A stretch of DNA of 64,000 nucleotides, from assembly GCF_007565055.1 (NCBI RefSeq), contig NC_044554.1:138321463-138385462 (forward strand), in the 5' to 3' direction. A program made the position numbers and the translations under genes. The DNA is from Rhinopithecus roxellana (lineage: Eukaryota > Chordata > Mammalia > Primates > Cercopithecidae). The notes beneath the pieces are model-generated. The model worked only from the letters and a program-made list of their open reading frames with translations, was not told the DNA's origin and ran no database searches. Positions 34,793 through 46,642 of the stretch are shown here, piece after piece. Numbering within the stretch: the first letter of the stretch is position 1; every line of letters starts with the position of its first letter.

Positions 34793-34932
34793 ACAGCTCC
34801 ATGGCTAGATAATGCCACCAGATAGAAAGCAAAAGACTTTCAGCTTTAAGACACTATCTATAGACAGCTCCATGGTCAGAAGATGCCACCATGTAGAGAG
34901 CAGAAGACTTAGAGCTTTAAGACACTATCTAC
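34793..34932. repeat. Tandem duplication, 71-bp period
   Basis: ACAGCTCCATGG...AGCTTTAAGACACTATCTA occurs at 34793-34863 and 34864-34932 with several substitutions. Confidence 0.92.
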
Positions 34933-34989
34933 AAATGACCTCTAAGTTAGATCAAGGTGATATGGGCAGAACACCAATAGCATCTATTA

Positions 34990-35061
34990 CATCCTTATTT
35001 TACAGATGAGGAAACTGAGTCATAGATAGGCTATGTAACTTGCTCAACTAGAAATAAGAAT
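34990..35061 (+). repeat. MIR fragment
   Basis: TTTACAGATGAGGAAACTGA and CTATGTAACTTGCTCAAC. An AluY follows directly. Confidence 0.75.
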
Positions 35062-35077
35062 AAGAAATCTGTGGATT

Positions 35078-35379
35078 GGCTGGGCGTGGTGGTTCAAGCC
35101 TATAATCCCAGCACTTTGGGAGGCCGAGAGGGGCGGATCATGGGGTCGGGAGATCGAGACCACCCTGGCTAACACGTTGAAACCCTGTCTCTGCTAAAAA
35201 TACAAAAATTAGCCAGGCGCAGTGGCGGGCGCCTGTAGTCCCCGCTACTTGGGAGGCTGAGGCAAGAGAATGGCGTGAACCCGGGAGGTGGAGCTTGCAG
35301 TAAGTGGAGATCGCACCACTGCACTCCAGCCTGGGCGACAGAGCAAGTTTCTGTCTCAAAAAAAAAAAAAAAGAAAGAA
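35078..35379 (+). repeat. AluY with target duplication
   Basis: Sense Alu, GGCTGGGCGTGGTGGTTCAAGCC, with an A tail ending in GAAA repeats. AGAAATCTGTGGAT flanks it on both sides. Confidence 0.95.
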
Positions 35380-35585
35380 AGAAATCTGTGGATCACACCC
35401 AAGCAGTCTTTCTTACAGACACCAAGATCTTAAACATACAGAGCAAGGGAAATCCCAACTGCTGTGAAGTTATTTTACAACTTCATAAACTTTGCCAGAA
35501 ATTTTTTATAATTATGCCTCATTTTATATATTCCATATAATAATTACTAGTTTTAATAGCACAGTGTTTGTACTCAGTGGACAGG

Positions 35586-35955
35586 TGATATGGTTTAGCT
35601 CTATGTCCCCACCCAAATCTCATCTGTAATTGTAATCCCCACACATCAAGGGAGGGACCTTGTGGGAGGTGATTAGATCATGGTGGCAGTTTCCCCCATA
35701 TTGTTCTCTTGATGGTGAGGGAGTTCTCATGAGATCTGGTGGTTTTAAAGGTGGTAGTTTTTTCCTGTGTGCTCCCTCTCTCTCTCCTGCTGCCATGTAA
35801 GATGTGCCTTGCTTCCCCTTCACCTTCCACCATGATTGTAAGTTTCCTGAGGCATTCCCAGTCATGCAGAATGGTGAGTCAATTAAACCTTTTATCCTCA
35901 TTAGTTACCCAGTATCAGGTATTTCTTTATAGCAGTGCGAAAACTGACTAATTCA
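35586..35955 (+). repeat. THE1 solo LTR (ERVL-MaLR)
   Basis: It starts TGATATGGTTTAGCTCTATG, includes GGAGGTGATTAGATCATGG and GTGAGTCAATTAAACC, and ends near ACTGACTAATTCA. The flanks ACAGG (35581-35585) and ACTGG (35956-35960) fit a 5-bp target duplication with one change. Confidence 0.93.
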
Positions 35956-36639
35956 ACTGGCTTACCCCTTTGTTTTACAGCTCTTACCATTAGCATTCAC
36001 CTCTTCATCCAAACTACAGAGGCATTAGGTTCAGGGTAATTGGGGTGCACATTTTTTTTGGAAAGAATATATGTTTTCTTAATGTACAGCATAGAAGGAA
36101 TGCAAATATTTTTAAGTGCCTCAGAGTACCTGAAAAGCCATTTCTGAGTTTGCTCAGTTAAAATTTCATACTTGGAAATTTTCTGGATTATGTAGATAAA
36201 AACGTTTTCTCAACTCCCTTGCCGTTGAAACAAAACTTAGCCAAACTGAATTAAAGGTCATATATAAATCAGGTTTATGTACCTTCTCCTCAAAGGATGA
36301 GATAAAATTAAACAAGTTCATATAAATGTGTGTATATGTATATGTATATGGCGATATGGGCAGTGAAAAAATACTCCTGGAGGTTTAGCTCATGTTCTCA
36401 CTACAGGGGTGCCCTATTTTCTTCTCCATTTCTCCTCTTATCCAACTTAGTTTTTTGTCCAACTTAGATTACCAGAGCGTAATCTTTTCCAAAGTCAGTG
36501 AAAATAAGCAAGAAGTTACTGAGACTAATAATGTTACCAGAGACACTGTAGTGAAGCCCTAGCTGTGAGAGGGGGAGAATGGTCTTTGTGGACCCAGCAG
36601 TTTTGGGAAATGGGACCTGATAAGAGATGACTAGAGCCC

Positions 36640-36912
36640 TCATGAATAGTTTGACATTATTATTGCAGAAGTGGGTTATTTCTCCAGCATGGATTTATTA
36701 TTATATAAAAGCGAGCTTGGCCCCTTCTTGCTCTCTTGCTCCCCACGTTCTCTTGCCTTTCTTCCTTACACCATGAGATGGAGGTAGCAAGAAGGCCTCA
36801 CCAGATTCTGGTACCTTGATATTGGACTTCACAATGTGAGAAATAAATTTATTTTCTTTATAGATTACCTAGTCTGTGGTATTCTCTTACAGCAACTCCA
36901 GACAGCTAAAAC
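36640..36912 (+). repeat. MaLR LTR fragment (MST/MLT1-like)
   Basis: CCTCACCAGATTCTGGTACC, TTGATATTGGACTTC and GAGAAATAAATTTATTTTC followed by AGTCTGTGGTATTCT match the 3' half of MaLR LTRs. The 5' end is unclear. Confidence 0.75.
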
Positions 36913-39797
36913 ACTGCACTGAAAGTCAGTTCACCTGAAGCAGGGATCAAAGCTAACCTGCTAACCATTGTAGACTCAGCTGTTTCCCACAAAGCCAGAA
37001 TATTATAGACACTCAAGAAATACACCTTACATAACAGATATATCTTGCCTCACCAAAATAAGGTCGTAGGTACAAGACTATATGGGAAAATACGATGGAA
37101 ACCCAGAGGAGGATCAGAGAATTTGTTTTATAATCAAGGACTTATGATATCATAGACACCACAATTGTGGAGAAACTTCAATGAAAGGAACAGATTACTA
37201 TATCGTATTCCTTCTTCTCAGCATTGTCACCTACTCTTTTGCTGATTGCATAAAAGACTTTTCTCTAGGTTTTGCCTAGAGAGGGACATACAGATCTATA
37301 TTCCATGGGTAGTTTAATTCTAAGATACAAGATTTTAACAAAGGTACATTACCAAGACATATAGATTACTTTACAAAATCATTAGATCAGTACATGAACA
37401 AATAATAAAGTGTAAGTCCATGAGGAGGTGTGTAGAAAGAAGTCCAGTGGTAAAATCATTATGCAAAGGATTAGTCCAGTAATATGCAGGGTTGTATAAT
37501 ACAGAAAGAGTAATGCTTTGACCAGGGAAAGATTTGACTCTGCATATATAAAGGTGAGGAAAGGATCTACCATTTGTTGTACAGGATCTACCGTTTGTTG
37601 AATTTTCACCATATGCTAGTCATAGTAGTAATCACATAATAATTGAACCGTATTATTATGCCACTTTAAATGTGGAAACAAGATTACAGAGACTCTTAGT
37701 AGCGGCTCCACCCGGCTCAGTCTGCCTGATCCTGCCAAATGAAGGGAGGTGTCAAAAAGACAGTGGAGGAATGCAGAGAAATTAGGAACCCCAAAGGCAA
37801 GCTTTAGAAGCATTCCTGCAAGCACTGATCAGACAGAAATGTCCAAAGTGGATTTGAAGCCTTAGGGAAAAAGGGTTGGTGATGGCCAGAAAAGTCAAAT
37901 GACCTAAAATCTTAATACCTGAGATTTGCCTCACAGCAGCTCCCAGACCACCAGGCCCTAATAATGTGTCCAGGGGAGATGTGTTCTAGCAAGCTTATGT
38001 GAACCTCAGAAATGTTTGGCAGACCTATCCCAATGGTTGAGGTGGATAAACCAGTCCAGCAAAGCTGATGCCACTGAGCACTTGAATCACATCACCAAAC
38101 CAGGCCCAGAAGGCTTTTCAAATATACAATGCGTGGGCTCCAATCAGAATAAATAAATCCAAATTTCTAGAGATTGGATTCAGACATTGGCATTCTTTTT
38201 TATATCAGCCCAGATGGTTCTAATATACAGCCAGTGAAAACAACTGCTCTTGTTTAATAAGTTGGCATTCTGGCTTATGGCTTTTAATGGCTTGTGATTT
38301 TGCTTTCTATGTTATAGTAACTTGTAAGGTAACTTTCCATATTATAGTAACGTTTGGGGTCACTTTCGTATGAGTTTCACCCTTCAACATCTATCCTCTA
38401 ATATCCTGATATTACAGGAACGCTGAAGCTCAGTCCTGCCTCATGATAAGTTCCCCACTGCCACAGCATTTCCCTGAGGCCTCTACGGCTGCACTCTCCA
38501 TCTGGCATCCTCTAGGCATGAGTGACTATTTAAGTTTACATTTGAATTCCTTAAGATTAAATAAAATGTAAAATTCAGTTACTCGGTCACACTAGCCTCA
38601 TTTCAGGTACTCATTAGCTACAAATCGCTAGTGATAACTGTGTTGGATAGCACAGATATGGAATATTTGATATTGCAGGAATTTCTACAGGACAGCACTG
38701 CACTATAGCTAAACCTCTTGCAGATGCCCAATTCACTTTGTCTTTTTATCCAAATATGCTTTCCTACCTCTAAAATACCTCACATGCTTTCCCTCCTCTA
38801 AAATACCTTTATCTATTCTTTAATATATGAAATCATCCTCTATTTTATTTATGAATAAAGGGATAAAGGTATTTTTGAGGACATCACTGAGAGAGAGCAG
38901 CAGAGTAAATATTGGAATCTTATATCTAGAGTGGGTGGAGCTGGCTAAATAAGTCTGCAGCTTTCCTCAGAATCACCAGTCATTTTATATCTCTGCGGAT
39001 CTTCCCTGTTATCAAATATTTGTCTTATCTAAGGCATAAAATGCCTTGCAGCAAGTAAATATACCATAACAACAAGGGTTAGCTTCACTCTTACAGTTTA
39101 TTTCTATGCTCCATATGTTGCACTCTACTGATTGTTTCTCAGTTAAGGAAAGGAAGTAAGATACAGAATTTACTGAGTAATTAAAATGTCCATTCTTGGA
39201 ACCTGTGAGCTGATTCTATTTTTAGTGAAAATAAAACCAGAGTCATCTACCCTAAAATGATTGAAGTAAGAAGAATGAAATGCCTCATTTTCTATATAAA
39301 GAACTTTGAAGTAGAGGTTAGAATGCCTGGGGTTTACATATTTGCTTTAATATTTATGAGACACAGATCTAAGGCAAAACTCCTAACTTCCTTCGGTCTC
39401 ATTTTCTTAATCTATGAAGTTAAAGTAATCATGATACAGGTCCTGCCTGTCTCCCAGAGTTCTGCTGGGAGCACATAAGGCCCTCAATGTTAAATGCGTT
39501 TAGGACTTGGCACCAACTTGGCACATTTTCATCCACAGTGATATGTAGCTTTGAGTTACATATTGTCTTTCTTCCAGGTTATACATCATTATTGTTTTCT
39601 TATGATGCATTACAAATATTTATTCTAAAGTGGCCAAACATCTTGACTTTTTTATATAAAGAAGGGAAACCACATCTTGAGAACAAGCCAGTGTAAATGT
39701 TGGAATTTTTTATCTAAAGTAGGTAGAGTTGACTAAAAGGTAAAAAATAAATGAATAAGTAAAAACAGATGTACATACTGTGAAAAACTAAGGATTA
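36913..39797. other. Unclassified intronic DNA
   Basis: A 21-bp doublet (AGGATCTACC(A/G)TTTGTTG) lies at 37562-37602 and a MER5-like piece at 38090. I recognise nothing else. Confidence 0.5.
38090..38260 (+). repeat. MER5-like fragment
   Basis: ATCACCAAACCAGGCCCAG, GCGTGGGCTCC and CCAGATGGTTCTAATATACA match the central and right parts of MER5A-type elements. Orientation is uncertain. Confidence 0.5.
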
Positions 39798-39810
39798 AGA
39801 GAGTAAAAGA

Positions 39811-40127
39811 GGCCGGGCGCGGTGGCTCAAGCCTGTAATCCCAGCACTTTGGGAGGCCGAGACGGGCGGATCATGAGGTCAGGAGATCGAGACCATCCTG
39901 GCTAACACGGTGAAACCCCGTCTCTACTAAAAAATACAAAAAAAAAAAAAAAAACTAGCCGGGCGTGGTGGCGGGCGCCTGTAGTCCCAGCTACTCGGGA
40001 GGCTGAGGCAGGAGAATGGCGTAAACCCGGGAGGCGGAGCTTGCAGTGAGCTGAGATCCGGCCACTGCACTCCAGCCCGGGTGACAGAGCGAGACTCCAT
40101 CTCAAAAAAAAAAAAAAAAAAAAAAAA
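39811..40127 (+). repeat. AluY, Old World monkey type, with exact target duplication
   Basis: Sense AluY starting GGCCGGGCGCGGTGGCTCAA, with the CTCAAGCC variant and an expanded middle A-rich linker. AGAGAGTAAAAGA flanks it at 39798-39810 and 40128-40140. Confidence 0.97.
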
Positions 40128-40494
40128 AGAGAGTAAAAGAGTATAGCAGTTGTTTCTTAGCTGCCTGGTCCTTTTATCTAAAAATACAAATTTCCACATA
40201 GGCCTGCTTAAGTTTTAAAAAGAAAAGTTCACCTTGGATCATATTAGGGAAAGAAAGAAACAACCACCAAGGGTGGTCTTGAGACAGGTCGTGAGAACCT
40301 AGAAACTCTAAGGCTGGGTGATTATTAATTTCCTAGCTAGCTAGAGGGAAAGAATGGGCATGGCTTCCACAGGCAACGCCGAGTGTGTCAGCCTAATTAG
40401 AGGTGGGTACAAGGTAGAGAATGCTGAGAAATAATGCAGGACAGATGACATTCAGCATCTGAAGGGGACTTGGGATTCAGACAGAAGTTTTGGG

Positions 40495-40650
40495 TCAGTA
40501 GGAGCACCCAATTCAGAATAATCTAGATTGCAGATTCCTGGGCCTCACCATAGACCTGTTTATTGACTCAATGGATGGCAGCTGAGAATCTGTATTTACA
40601 AAGTCACACAGGTGTTGCTTGAGTATATTGAAATTCAGGAACCACTGCAG
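40495..40650 (+). repeat. MER5-like fragment
   Basis: AATTCAGAATAATCTAG, GATTCCTGGGCCTCACC, AGAATCTGTATTTACAAAG and CAGGAACCACTG. Confidence 0.65.
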
Positions 40651-40664
40651 CAGACGTAAAATAT

Positions 40665-41236
40665 AAATCGTTTTTATTTTTTATTTTTTAAAAATTGAAA
40701 AAGAAATTTTAAATGTTTTCCAGCTTTATAAAGGGATAATTGACAAAGTTTGTACATATACATCTATCAAAATGTGATATTTTGATAGATGCATATATAT
40801 ATGATGTGCATACATCTATCAAAATGGTATTTTGATATATGTATAAGTTGTGAAATGATTACCACAATCAAGATAATTAACATCTGTCACCTTATGTTGT
40901 GTGAGTGGTGAAAATATTTTAACATCTTCTCTTTTAGCAAATTTCAAGTATAAACTACATTATTAATAAGTATAACCATCATACTATATTTTTTCTCCAG
41001 AACTTATTTATCTTATATCTGGAAGTTTGAATTCTTTCACCAACATTTCTCCATTTCCTCTATTTCTCAGCCCCTAGTAATCACCATTCTACCACTCTAT
41101 TTCTATGAATTGGACTATTTTGGATTCCACTTATTAATGAGATCATGCATTGTTTATCTTTCTGTATCTGGCTTATTTCACTTAGCATAATATACAATAG
41201 GTTCGTCCATGTTGTTGCAAATGACAGGATTTCCTT
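40665..41236 (-). repeat. L1 3' region, old, antisense
   Basis: The + strand is the complement of an L1M 3' end: AAATGATTACCACAATCAAG, TTAGCAAATTTCAAGTATA, CCAGAACTTATTTATCTTAT and then ORF2-tail sequence to about 41236. It contains a duplicated palindromic segment (see findings). Confidence 0.8.
40761..40840. repeat. Two adjacent palindromes in an L1 fragment
   Basis: CATCTATCAAAAT pairs with ATTTTGATAGATG (40761-40791). A diverged copy follows at 40813-40840. Confidence 0.9.
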
Positions 41237-43034
41237 GATCTAGAGTCATATTCCTACAACATAGGAGTAATGTGAAGTAAGGGGCCTTGCAGCCAGTGTC
41301 CAGGATAACTTTTAGGATGAAAAGATGAGGTGACACTGAAGGAAGTGGAATTGGCAGAGCTATTACCCACAACAAGAGGGATGAGGGCCTTCACTGGGGT
41401 CTGAATCAAGGAACAGACGGGAATCAGTGACTAACCATTATTAAAAATAATAAGTGGGTAGGAGTGGGTAGGAGATCCAAAGTGCAGGAGAGGAAGTATT
41501 TAAAACTGACCACATAATTGTAAGTCCATATAAAGAGGAGAGAATAAAGATACATTACACAAATGGAGAATTGAGAGTGGCTAATTTTGTAGCAAATAAG
41601 CTCAGTTTGGAGTATTTAGATGATGGCAATACTTTTAAACAGAAACTTACAGAAAATAACTGAAAGAAAGAGGAGCTCCAAACTTGCAAGATAAATCTTG
41701 GCTAGAACAATTGATGAAATTTTTATGTAACACCCTCAAATGGGGCTTCTCTGTGTTTGTACCCCATTAAATTGTCAAAATATATGTTATTTCACATGCA
41801 ACCGATGACATGAGCTAAATGCCAATCACGTGGGCAACCCAAAATGAAAATGTTTTACATTCAGGCATGATACTCCAAGCTGTATTCACAGTTTATGTCA
41901 AAGATCAAAATGTATGGCCTAGTTGATAAAGTGAACATAGTTATTTCGCTCTTTCTACGCCAGATGTAAAGTCCTTAAGTGTTGGACAATGTGGTTAGAA
42001 ACTCATTTATATACCTCAGTGACCTCAAATATTTGATAAATGCTTAGTTGAACTCAATTTTAAAGTGATCCTTAGAGATGATACCTGACAAATACACAGC
42101 ATCTTTCTACCCCAGAGTTAAGCCTGTTTTGGTTAAATCCTTTGGGTTCAATTCTCAACTATGCTGCAGTCCTTTGATAAGCTAATTAAGATGCCTGGCT
42201 AATATGGGAATTGTGGTCTGAAAATTAAAAGTTAGAGTGTGCCTCAAATCCCAGACTGGGTCCTCCCGCTGGGAGGTTTCCTAGTATTAGATATGCCCTT
42301 AACACAAACTGTGTATTCCAAACTATGGTCTTAGTTGGAGTAGAATTAGAAAAGTATATGTGAGGAGATCTTTGATGGCTCTTACAAGCTATACATACTT
42401 ATAGCAAAAGTGTTTTTTAAAAAAAGCTTTTGGTCACAAGGTTTTTTTTTTTTTTTTTTTTTTTTTTGCTTGGTTCTATTTTTAGTAAAAAAAGAAAAAC
42501 TGTGTTACAATCATTTAACATGTACAGTATCTAAAATATTTTATTGGTCATAATACTAATAAATAGATAGGTATGTTTTCAGAGAACATAAGTTCTCTGA
42601 TGCATCTCTCAATTTGAGAGTGTACTTATACTCATGCAAGGATTAAAGTATATTTTTATTGTTTTCTGGTATTTTGCTGTACACATTTTTATGCAATATA
42701 TTGTAAGGAATAGTGAATATAAAACACATTATGTAAGGAACTCATTGTGTATTAAGTATTTGTTGTATCTAAATGAACACCTTTGCATTTTCTAAACTTG
42801 AATTTATATCTATATTATAAAAATTAAATTATTTAGAAAAAGTTTACATTTGATTCCTGTCCTTGACATTCTATGCTGTTTGTGTAAATTAATTTAATGA
42901 ATTAATTACTCATAGACATATTTTTTATTTTAATATATAAAGAAATTCAAAGCAGATTCAAATGTATTTTCTACCAAACACTTTTTTGGACTTTTGGATT
43001 GCATCACATATGCACAGAATAGATAAATACGTTT
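41237..43034. other. Unclassified AT-rich intronic DNA
   Basis: A T run at 42441-42467 is the only notable feature. Confidence 0.5.
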
Positions 43035-43150
43035 ATTCATTAATTTGACAAATATTTACTGAGCATATACTATGTCCCAAGAACTGTTCCAAGTGCCAAG
43101 GATACAGCAGAAAACAAAGCGTGATTTGGGTGATCAAGAGCTTGCACTTC
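43035..43150 (+). repeat. Old LINE2/MIR-type fragment
   Basis: TTTACTGAGCATATACTATG, TGTTCCAAGTGCCAAGGATA and GAAAACAAAGCGTG match a very common ancient repeat. Confidence 0.55.
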
Positions 43151-43595
43151 ATCCTATATGTCAATAATTATAATAGTATTTTACCTCCAAATAGTAATTT
43201 TGATTCAAATCTTTATTATAATAAACTCATAAACCTTAGAGATTATTTCTAGAAGCAGAGGTCATAGAACAAATTCTGCTGCAGAGCTGAACATAGAGCT
43301 CAAATTTTAATTAATTCCTTCTAGCTTTCAGTAATATGGACACCTAGGCTCTCAAATTAGGAATTTTCCTTTCTTGGAAATTCATATCACAAGCAAACTC
43401 AGTTTACGTAATGTAATTGATTGATTTGACCCATGTGAAAAGGACTACTGTGGATGAATTGATGAGAAGTGTTTGAACCTGATCATTTTAATTGCAAATA
43501 TTTTACAATCCATGTCTTTATAAATGTATTTTTGTAACTCTGCATCCTTTAATGGGAGGTCTTTATCTTTGCATCCACTGTTCACTTTTTTCCAG

Positions 43596-43688
43596 GTCTT
43601 AGGAGAAAAGCCGGAGCTTCCAGATGGAGGTGATGATGATGACATTATAGCAGACATAAGTAACAGGAAAATGGCTAAACTATACATG
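43596..43688 (+). CDS. SCIN: SCIN coding exon, linker between gelsolin repeats 2 and 3 (about residues 223-253)
   Basis: The 93-nt exon (31 codons, phase 0 at both ends) starts VLGEKPELPDGG, has four consecutive Asp codons and ends MAKLYM, the first strand of gelsolin repeat 3. The acceptor is TTTTTTCCAG|GTC and the donor is ATG|GTGAGT, both strong. The acidic linker joins repeats 2 and 3 in gelsolin-family proteins and lets them rearrange on calcium binding. The exon contains Met at 43671-43673 in a good initiation context (A at -3, G at +4). My residue count puts it near position 248, which matches the start of a described short scinderin isoform that lacks the first 247 residues. Confidence 0.96.
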
Positions 43689-44940
43689 GTGAGTTCACTG
43701 TAACCAAATTTATTGTTTCTACAGGACTGGATGTAGCTAGAGAGGCCTGTATTGGGAGGGATTCCCTTTGCTGCAATTGAGAACTCTCCTCATTGCTCTC
43801 CAAGAGCAGTGTGTAGATAGAATCAGTTCTTTGCTCTTGTATTTTTTTTAATTAGATTTTAATACTTTTTGTTATTTTTATGAAAAACAACAAATATGTG
43901 AACTTATTGCTGTGACTCACATAAAATTATATACGGTTGCTGTACTAGTTTGCAACAATCGTTTGATATGTAGTACTCAAAACAGTATTTCCTTTATGGA
44001 GTAAAAATATTTTATCAGCTTTTTCTCATAAATTCTTGATAAGAATGTAAAGCCTTTACCCTATTTAAAACATTGCCTTTAGCCATAATGAAGTTCTTTG
44101 TTACAGGAGGGCTGAGCTACCAAACGAAACAGCTGGAGGGAACCAGGGTAAAAACAGTTCTGTTCTGGGCATTAACATGCCTACTTCCACATTAGCTGCA
44201 TGGCACATGATTAGCAGCATGATTTTGCACAGGACATAACCACTCTGGGTCTTAGCGTTCTTATCCACACACAAAAAAGAAAGTAGGTTCCTTCCAACTC
44301 TGTAGTTTTTTTATTTTTTTGTTTGTTTGTTTTTTCTGTTGAGGGTAACACAAACTGCAAGGCACTCCAGTTAAGGGGATTGCTACAGTGGTATTCTTCA
44401 AGTGTTCCCTCCCCTTGCAACTTTCCTTGGAGCAAATCGTAAATCTCCATGCAGAATTTAGTAGTTCTCTCATCTGTATCAGAAAGAAACTATATTTGCT
44501 GCTTTTTAAGGGGTTTTTGGCTCCAAAACTCTGTGATTTTATGTGAAGACCAAATTAATAACTTGTTCAGCGTAACTTCCTTTTCATAATGAATAAGTGG
44601 ATTTTCTTCTTCCTAGATGCAAAAGGAAATATGGTTACCATTTCTGCTAAATACTGGTAATTTTAATATGAGCCATACAGAAAGTGTTACCTAAATATTT
44701 TGTGACTGCTTTTAAAAATTACTATTTCTAAAACTCATTTTCAACAGCCTGACAGATATCTTTTATTTCACATCATCAACCAAAACTGTTCTCCCTTTTG
44801 GACAGCATTATGAACTAAAGAAGTGTTTTTAAAGGGGAAAATATTCATCCTGAGTCATAGCTTCCTCTAGTGGAGCTATGCTGTATTACATGGATATAAA
44901 GTATAAAGTTCCTTTGAAAATAATTCCGGTTTCTTAACAA

Positions 44941-45110
44941 GGCTGGCAAGCAAAATCACCTGGGGCATTTTCTAAAACTATGGAATTCAAACTCCACCCT
45001 GGTCCTGCAAAACTCCACCACTGATCAAGGGAGGGTTCTGGAATCTGCATAATTGGTGACTAAACTGTAGCATACAAGCTGGCCATTGAAAACCAGTAAA
45101 TCCTAACTTG
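44941..45110 (+). repeat. MER5-like fragment
   Basis: GCAAAATCACCTGGGGCATT, GGGTTCTGGAATCTGCATAA and GCCATTGAAAACCAG. Confidence 0.6.
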
Positions 45111-45604
45111 CACATGAATATCACTTTCAATTTTATAAGACCACTTAAAAATTTGTTTTAATAGTCTGCAGTCATTTCCAACTGTGACAGAAGAAATTTA
45201 CTTTGATAATTTATACAAAGTGTACTTACCTTGCAGGACCTATGTTGAAAAAGAATCTTTATGCATAAACTATATCAATAGCTTAATTAGCAAAGTGATT
45301 GGTATATAGTAGATAGTAAATGTTGACTAAATGAATGTTTAAACTTCATCGTCTTGTGTGTATGTAATGATTTTAAGATTATTACCTATTTGAAAAGATT
45401 GCTCTAAAACGTACAAGAAATAATCATGTAAAGTTAATTACATGGTTCTTAGTACATAAGAGCATCTGTCTAGCCGTTATTATTATCACTATTCTTTTCT
45501 GATGTTTTAGGCACAGTGTCGAAACTTAACTTTTTATTTGTTAAGTTTACCCCAAAGGACTTTTTTTAAAAATTGGAGTGTAATTAGTCTTTTGGATTCT
45601 TTTC

Positions 45605-45772
45605 ATTTTCTTTGAAACAGTTTTATTGAGATATAATTTATACACCATAGAATTCATGCATTTAAAGTGTACAATTCAATGCTTTTTATTTTATTACATT
45701 TACTGAGTTGTACAACCATTACCATAATCTAATTATAGAACATCCTTATCATCCCCAAATGAAAACATGGAG
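45605..45772 (-). repeat. L1 3' fragment, very old, antisense
   Basis: TTTTATTGAGATATAATTTA, AAGTGTACAATTCAATGC and GTACAACCATTACC are typical of the complement of L1MC/L1ME 3' ends. It ends about 20 bp before the exon at 45792. Confidence 0.8.
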
Positions 45773-45791
45773 GTCGTGGTTTTTATATTAG

Positions 45792-45924
45792 GTTTCAGAT
45801 GCAAGTGGCTCCATGAGAGTGACTGTGGTGGCAGAAGAAAATCCCTTCTCGATGGCAATGCTGCTTTCCGAAGAATGCTTTATTTTGGACCACGGGGCTG
45901 CAAAACAAATTTTCGTATGGAAAG
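45792..45924 (+). CDS. SCIN: SCIN coding exon, core of gelsolin repeat 3 (about residues 254-298)
   Basis: The 133-nt exon gives 44 codons plus one base, so the following intron is phase 1. It reads VSDASGSM at the start, then CFILDHG (the central strand and turn that carries a calcium-site acidic residue in this family) and ends in FVWK plus the first base of a Gly codon. The donor is AAAG|GTGAAA. The acceptor ends TTTTTATATTAG and has a short pyrimidine tract. An old L1 fragment ends about 20 nt upstream, so the branch-point region may lie in repeat-derived DNA. Confidence 0.96.
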
Positions 45925-46642
45925 GTGAAAAATTCCATTGGCGATGCTGTATTTCCGATGTATATATATTTCCTCTAAAAGGCTACATAAAATATATTTT
46001 TTTGAGTTTTTTAAAAAATTCCACCTTTTAATTAAGACTTGATCTATAAATGTCTCACATAAAATGCAGCCATTTTCCTCCTACCAACATCATGTACCAG
46101 GGATTATGGAGTTAAAAAATAAGCATTTGGGCAATATAAAAAGAATTGTTTTACAAATAAAGTTTTTCGCGTATTGTTAAATATACTTAATATAGCAAGA
46201 AATTTTTGCTATTTTTTTTTTTTTCTTAAGACAGAGTCTTGCTCTGTCACCCAGGCTGGAGTACAGTAGTGCAATATCGGCTCACTGCAAGCTCCGCTTC
46301 CCAGGCTCACGCCATTCTCCTGCCTCAGTCTCCGGAGTAGCTGGGGCTACAGGCGCCGGCCACCATGCCCGGCTATTTTTTTTGTATTTTTTGTAGAGAC
46401 GGGGTTTCACCGTGTTAGCCAGGCTGGTCTCAAACTCTTGACCTCGTGATCCACCTGCCTCAGCTTCCCAAAGTGCCGGGATTACAGGTGTGAACCATCA
46501 CACCCAGCTAATTTTGCTATTTTTTCACTGTTGCATTTAACTTCAATTATAATTATGTTTATTATGATACACAAGTATTTCTTAATCATAGAATGTCTTC
46601 CTTCTCTGAAGTTCTTTCTCTTTAATTTACCTTGTATTTTAG
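45925..46642 (+). other. SCIN: SCIN intron, 718 bp, with one minus-strand Alu
   Basis: It is phase 1. A full-length antisense Alu takes up 46214-46508. The remainder is AT-rich with no further feature. Confidence 0.85.
46214..46508 (-). repeat. Alu in the intron upstream of the SCIN repeat-3 helix exon
   Basis: Antisense Alu with T tail, ending GAACCATCACACCCAGC. AATTTTTGCTATTTTT and AATTTTGCTATTTTTT flank it. It ends 134 bp before the exon at 46643. Confidence 0.94.

Larger units (their letters stand above)
24275..43595 (+). other. SCIN: SCIN intron of 19.3 kb
   Basis: This is the largest complete intron in the window, phase 0. It holds a UG repeat near the donor, Alus at 24662, 28096, 31404, 32357, 35078 and 39811, a Tigger-like element, THE1 and MaLR LTRs, and L1 and MER5 fragments. 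It also holds a candidate alternative first exon near 30660-30767. Apart from these it is AT-rich DNA in which I see no coding exon. Confidence 0.85.
43689..45791 (+). other. SCIN: SCIN intron, 2.1 kb
   Basis: It is phase 0. It contains a MER5-like fragment (44940-45110) and an old minus-strand L1 fragment ending just before the acceptor. I see nothing else in it. Confidence 0.85.

Noticed and set aside
43445..43687. 80-codon minus-strand open frame over a SCIN exon
   Set aside because: It is the reverse complement of a genuine coding exon and its intron.
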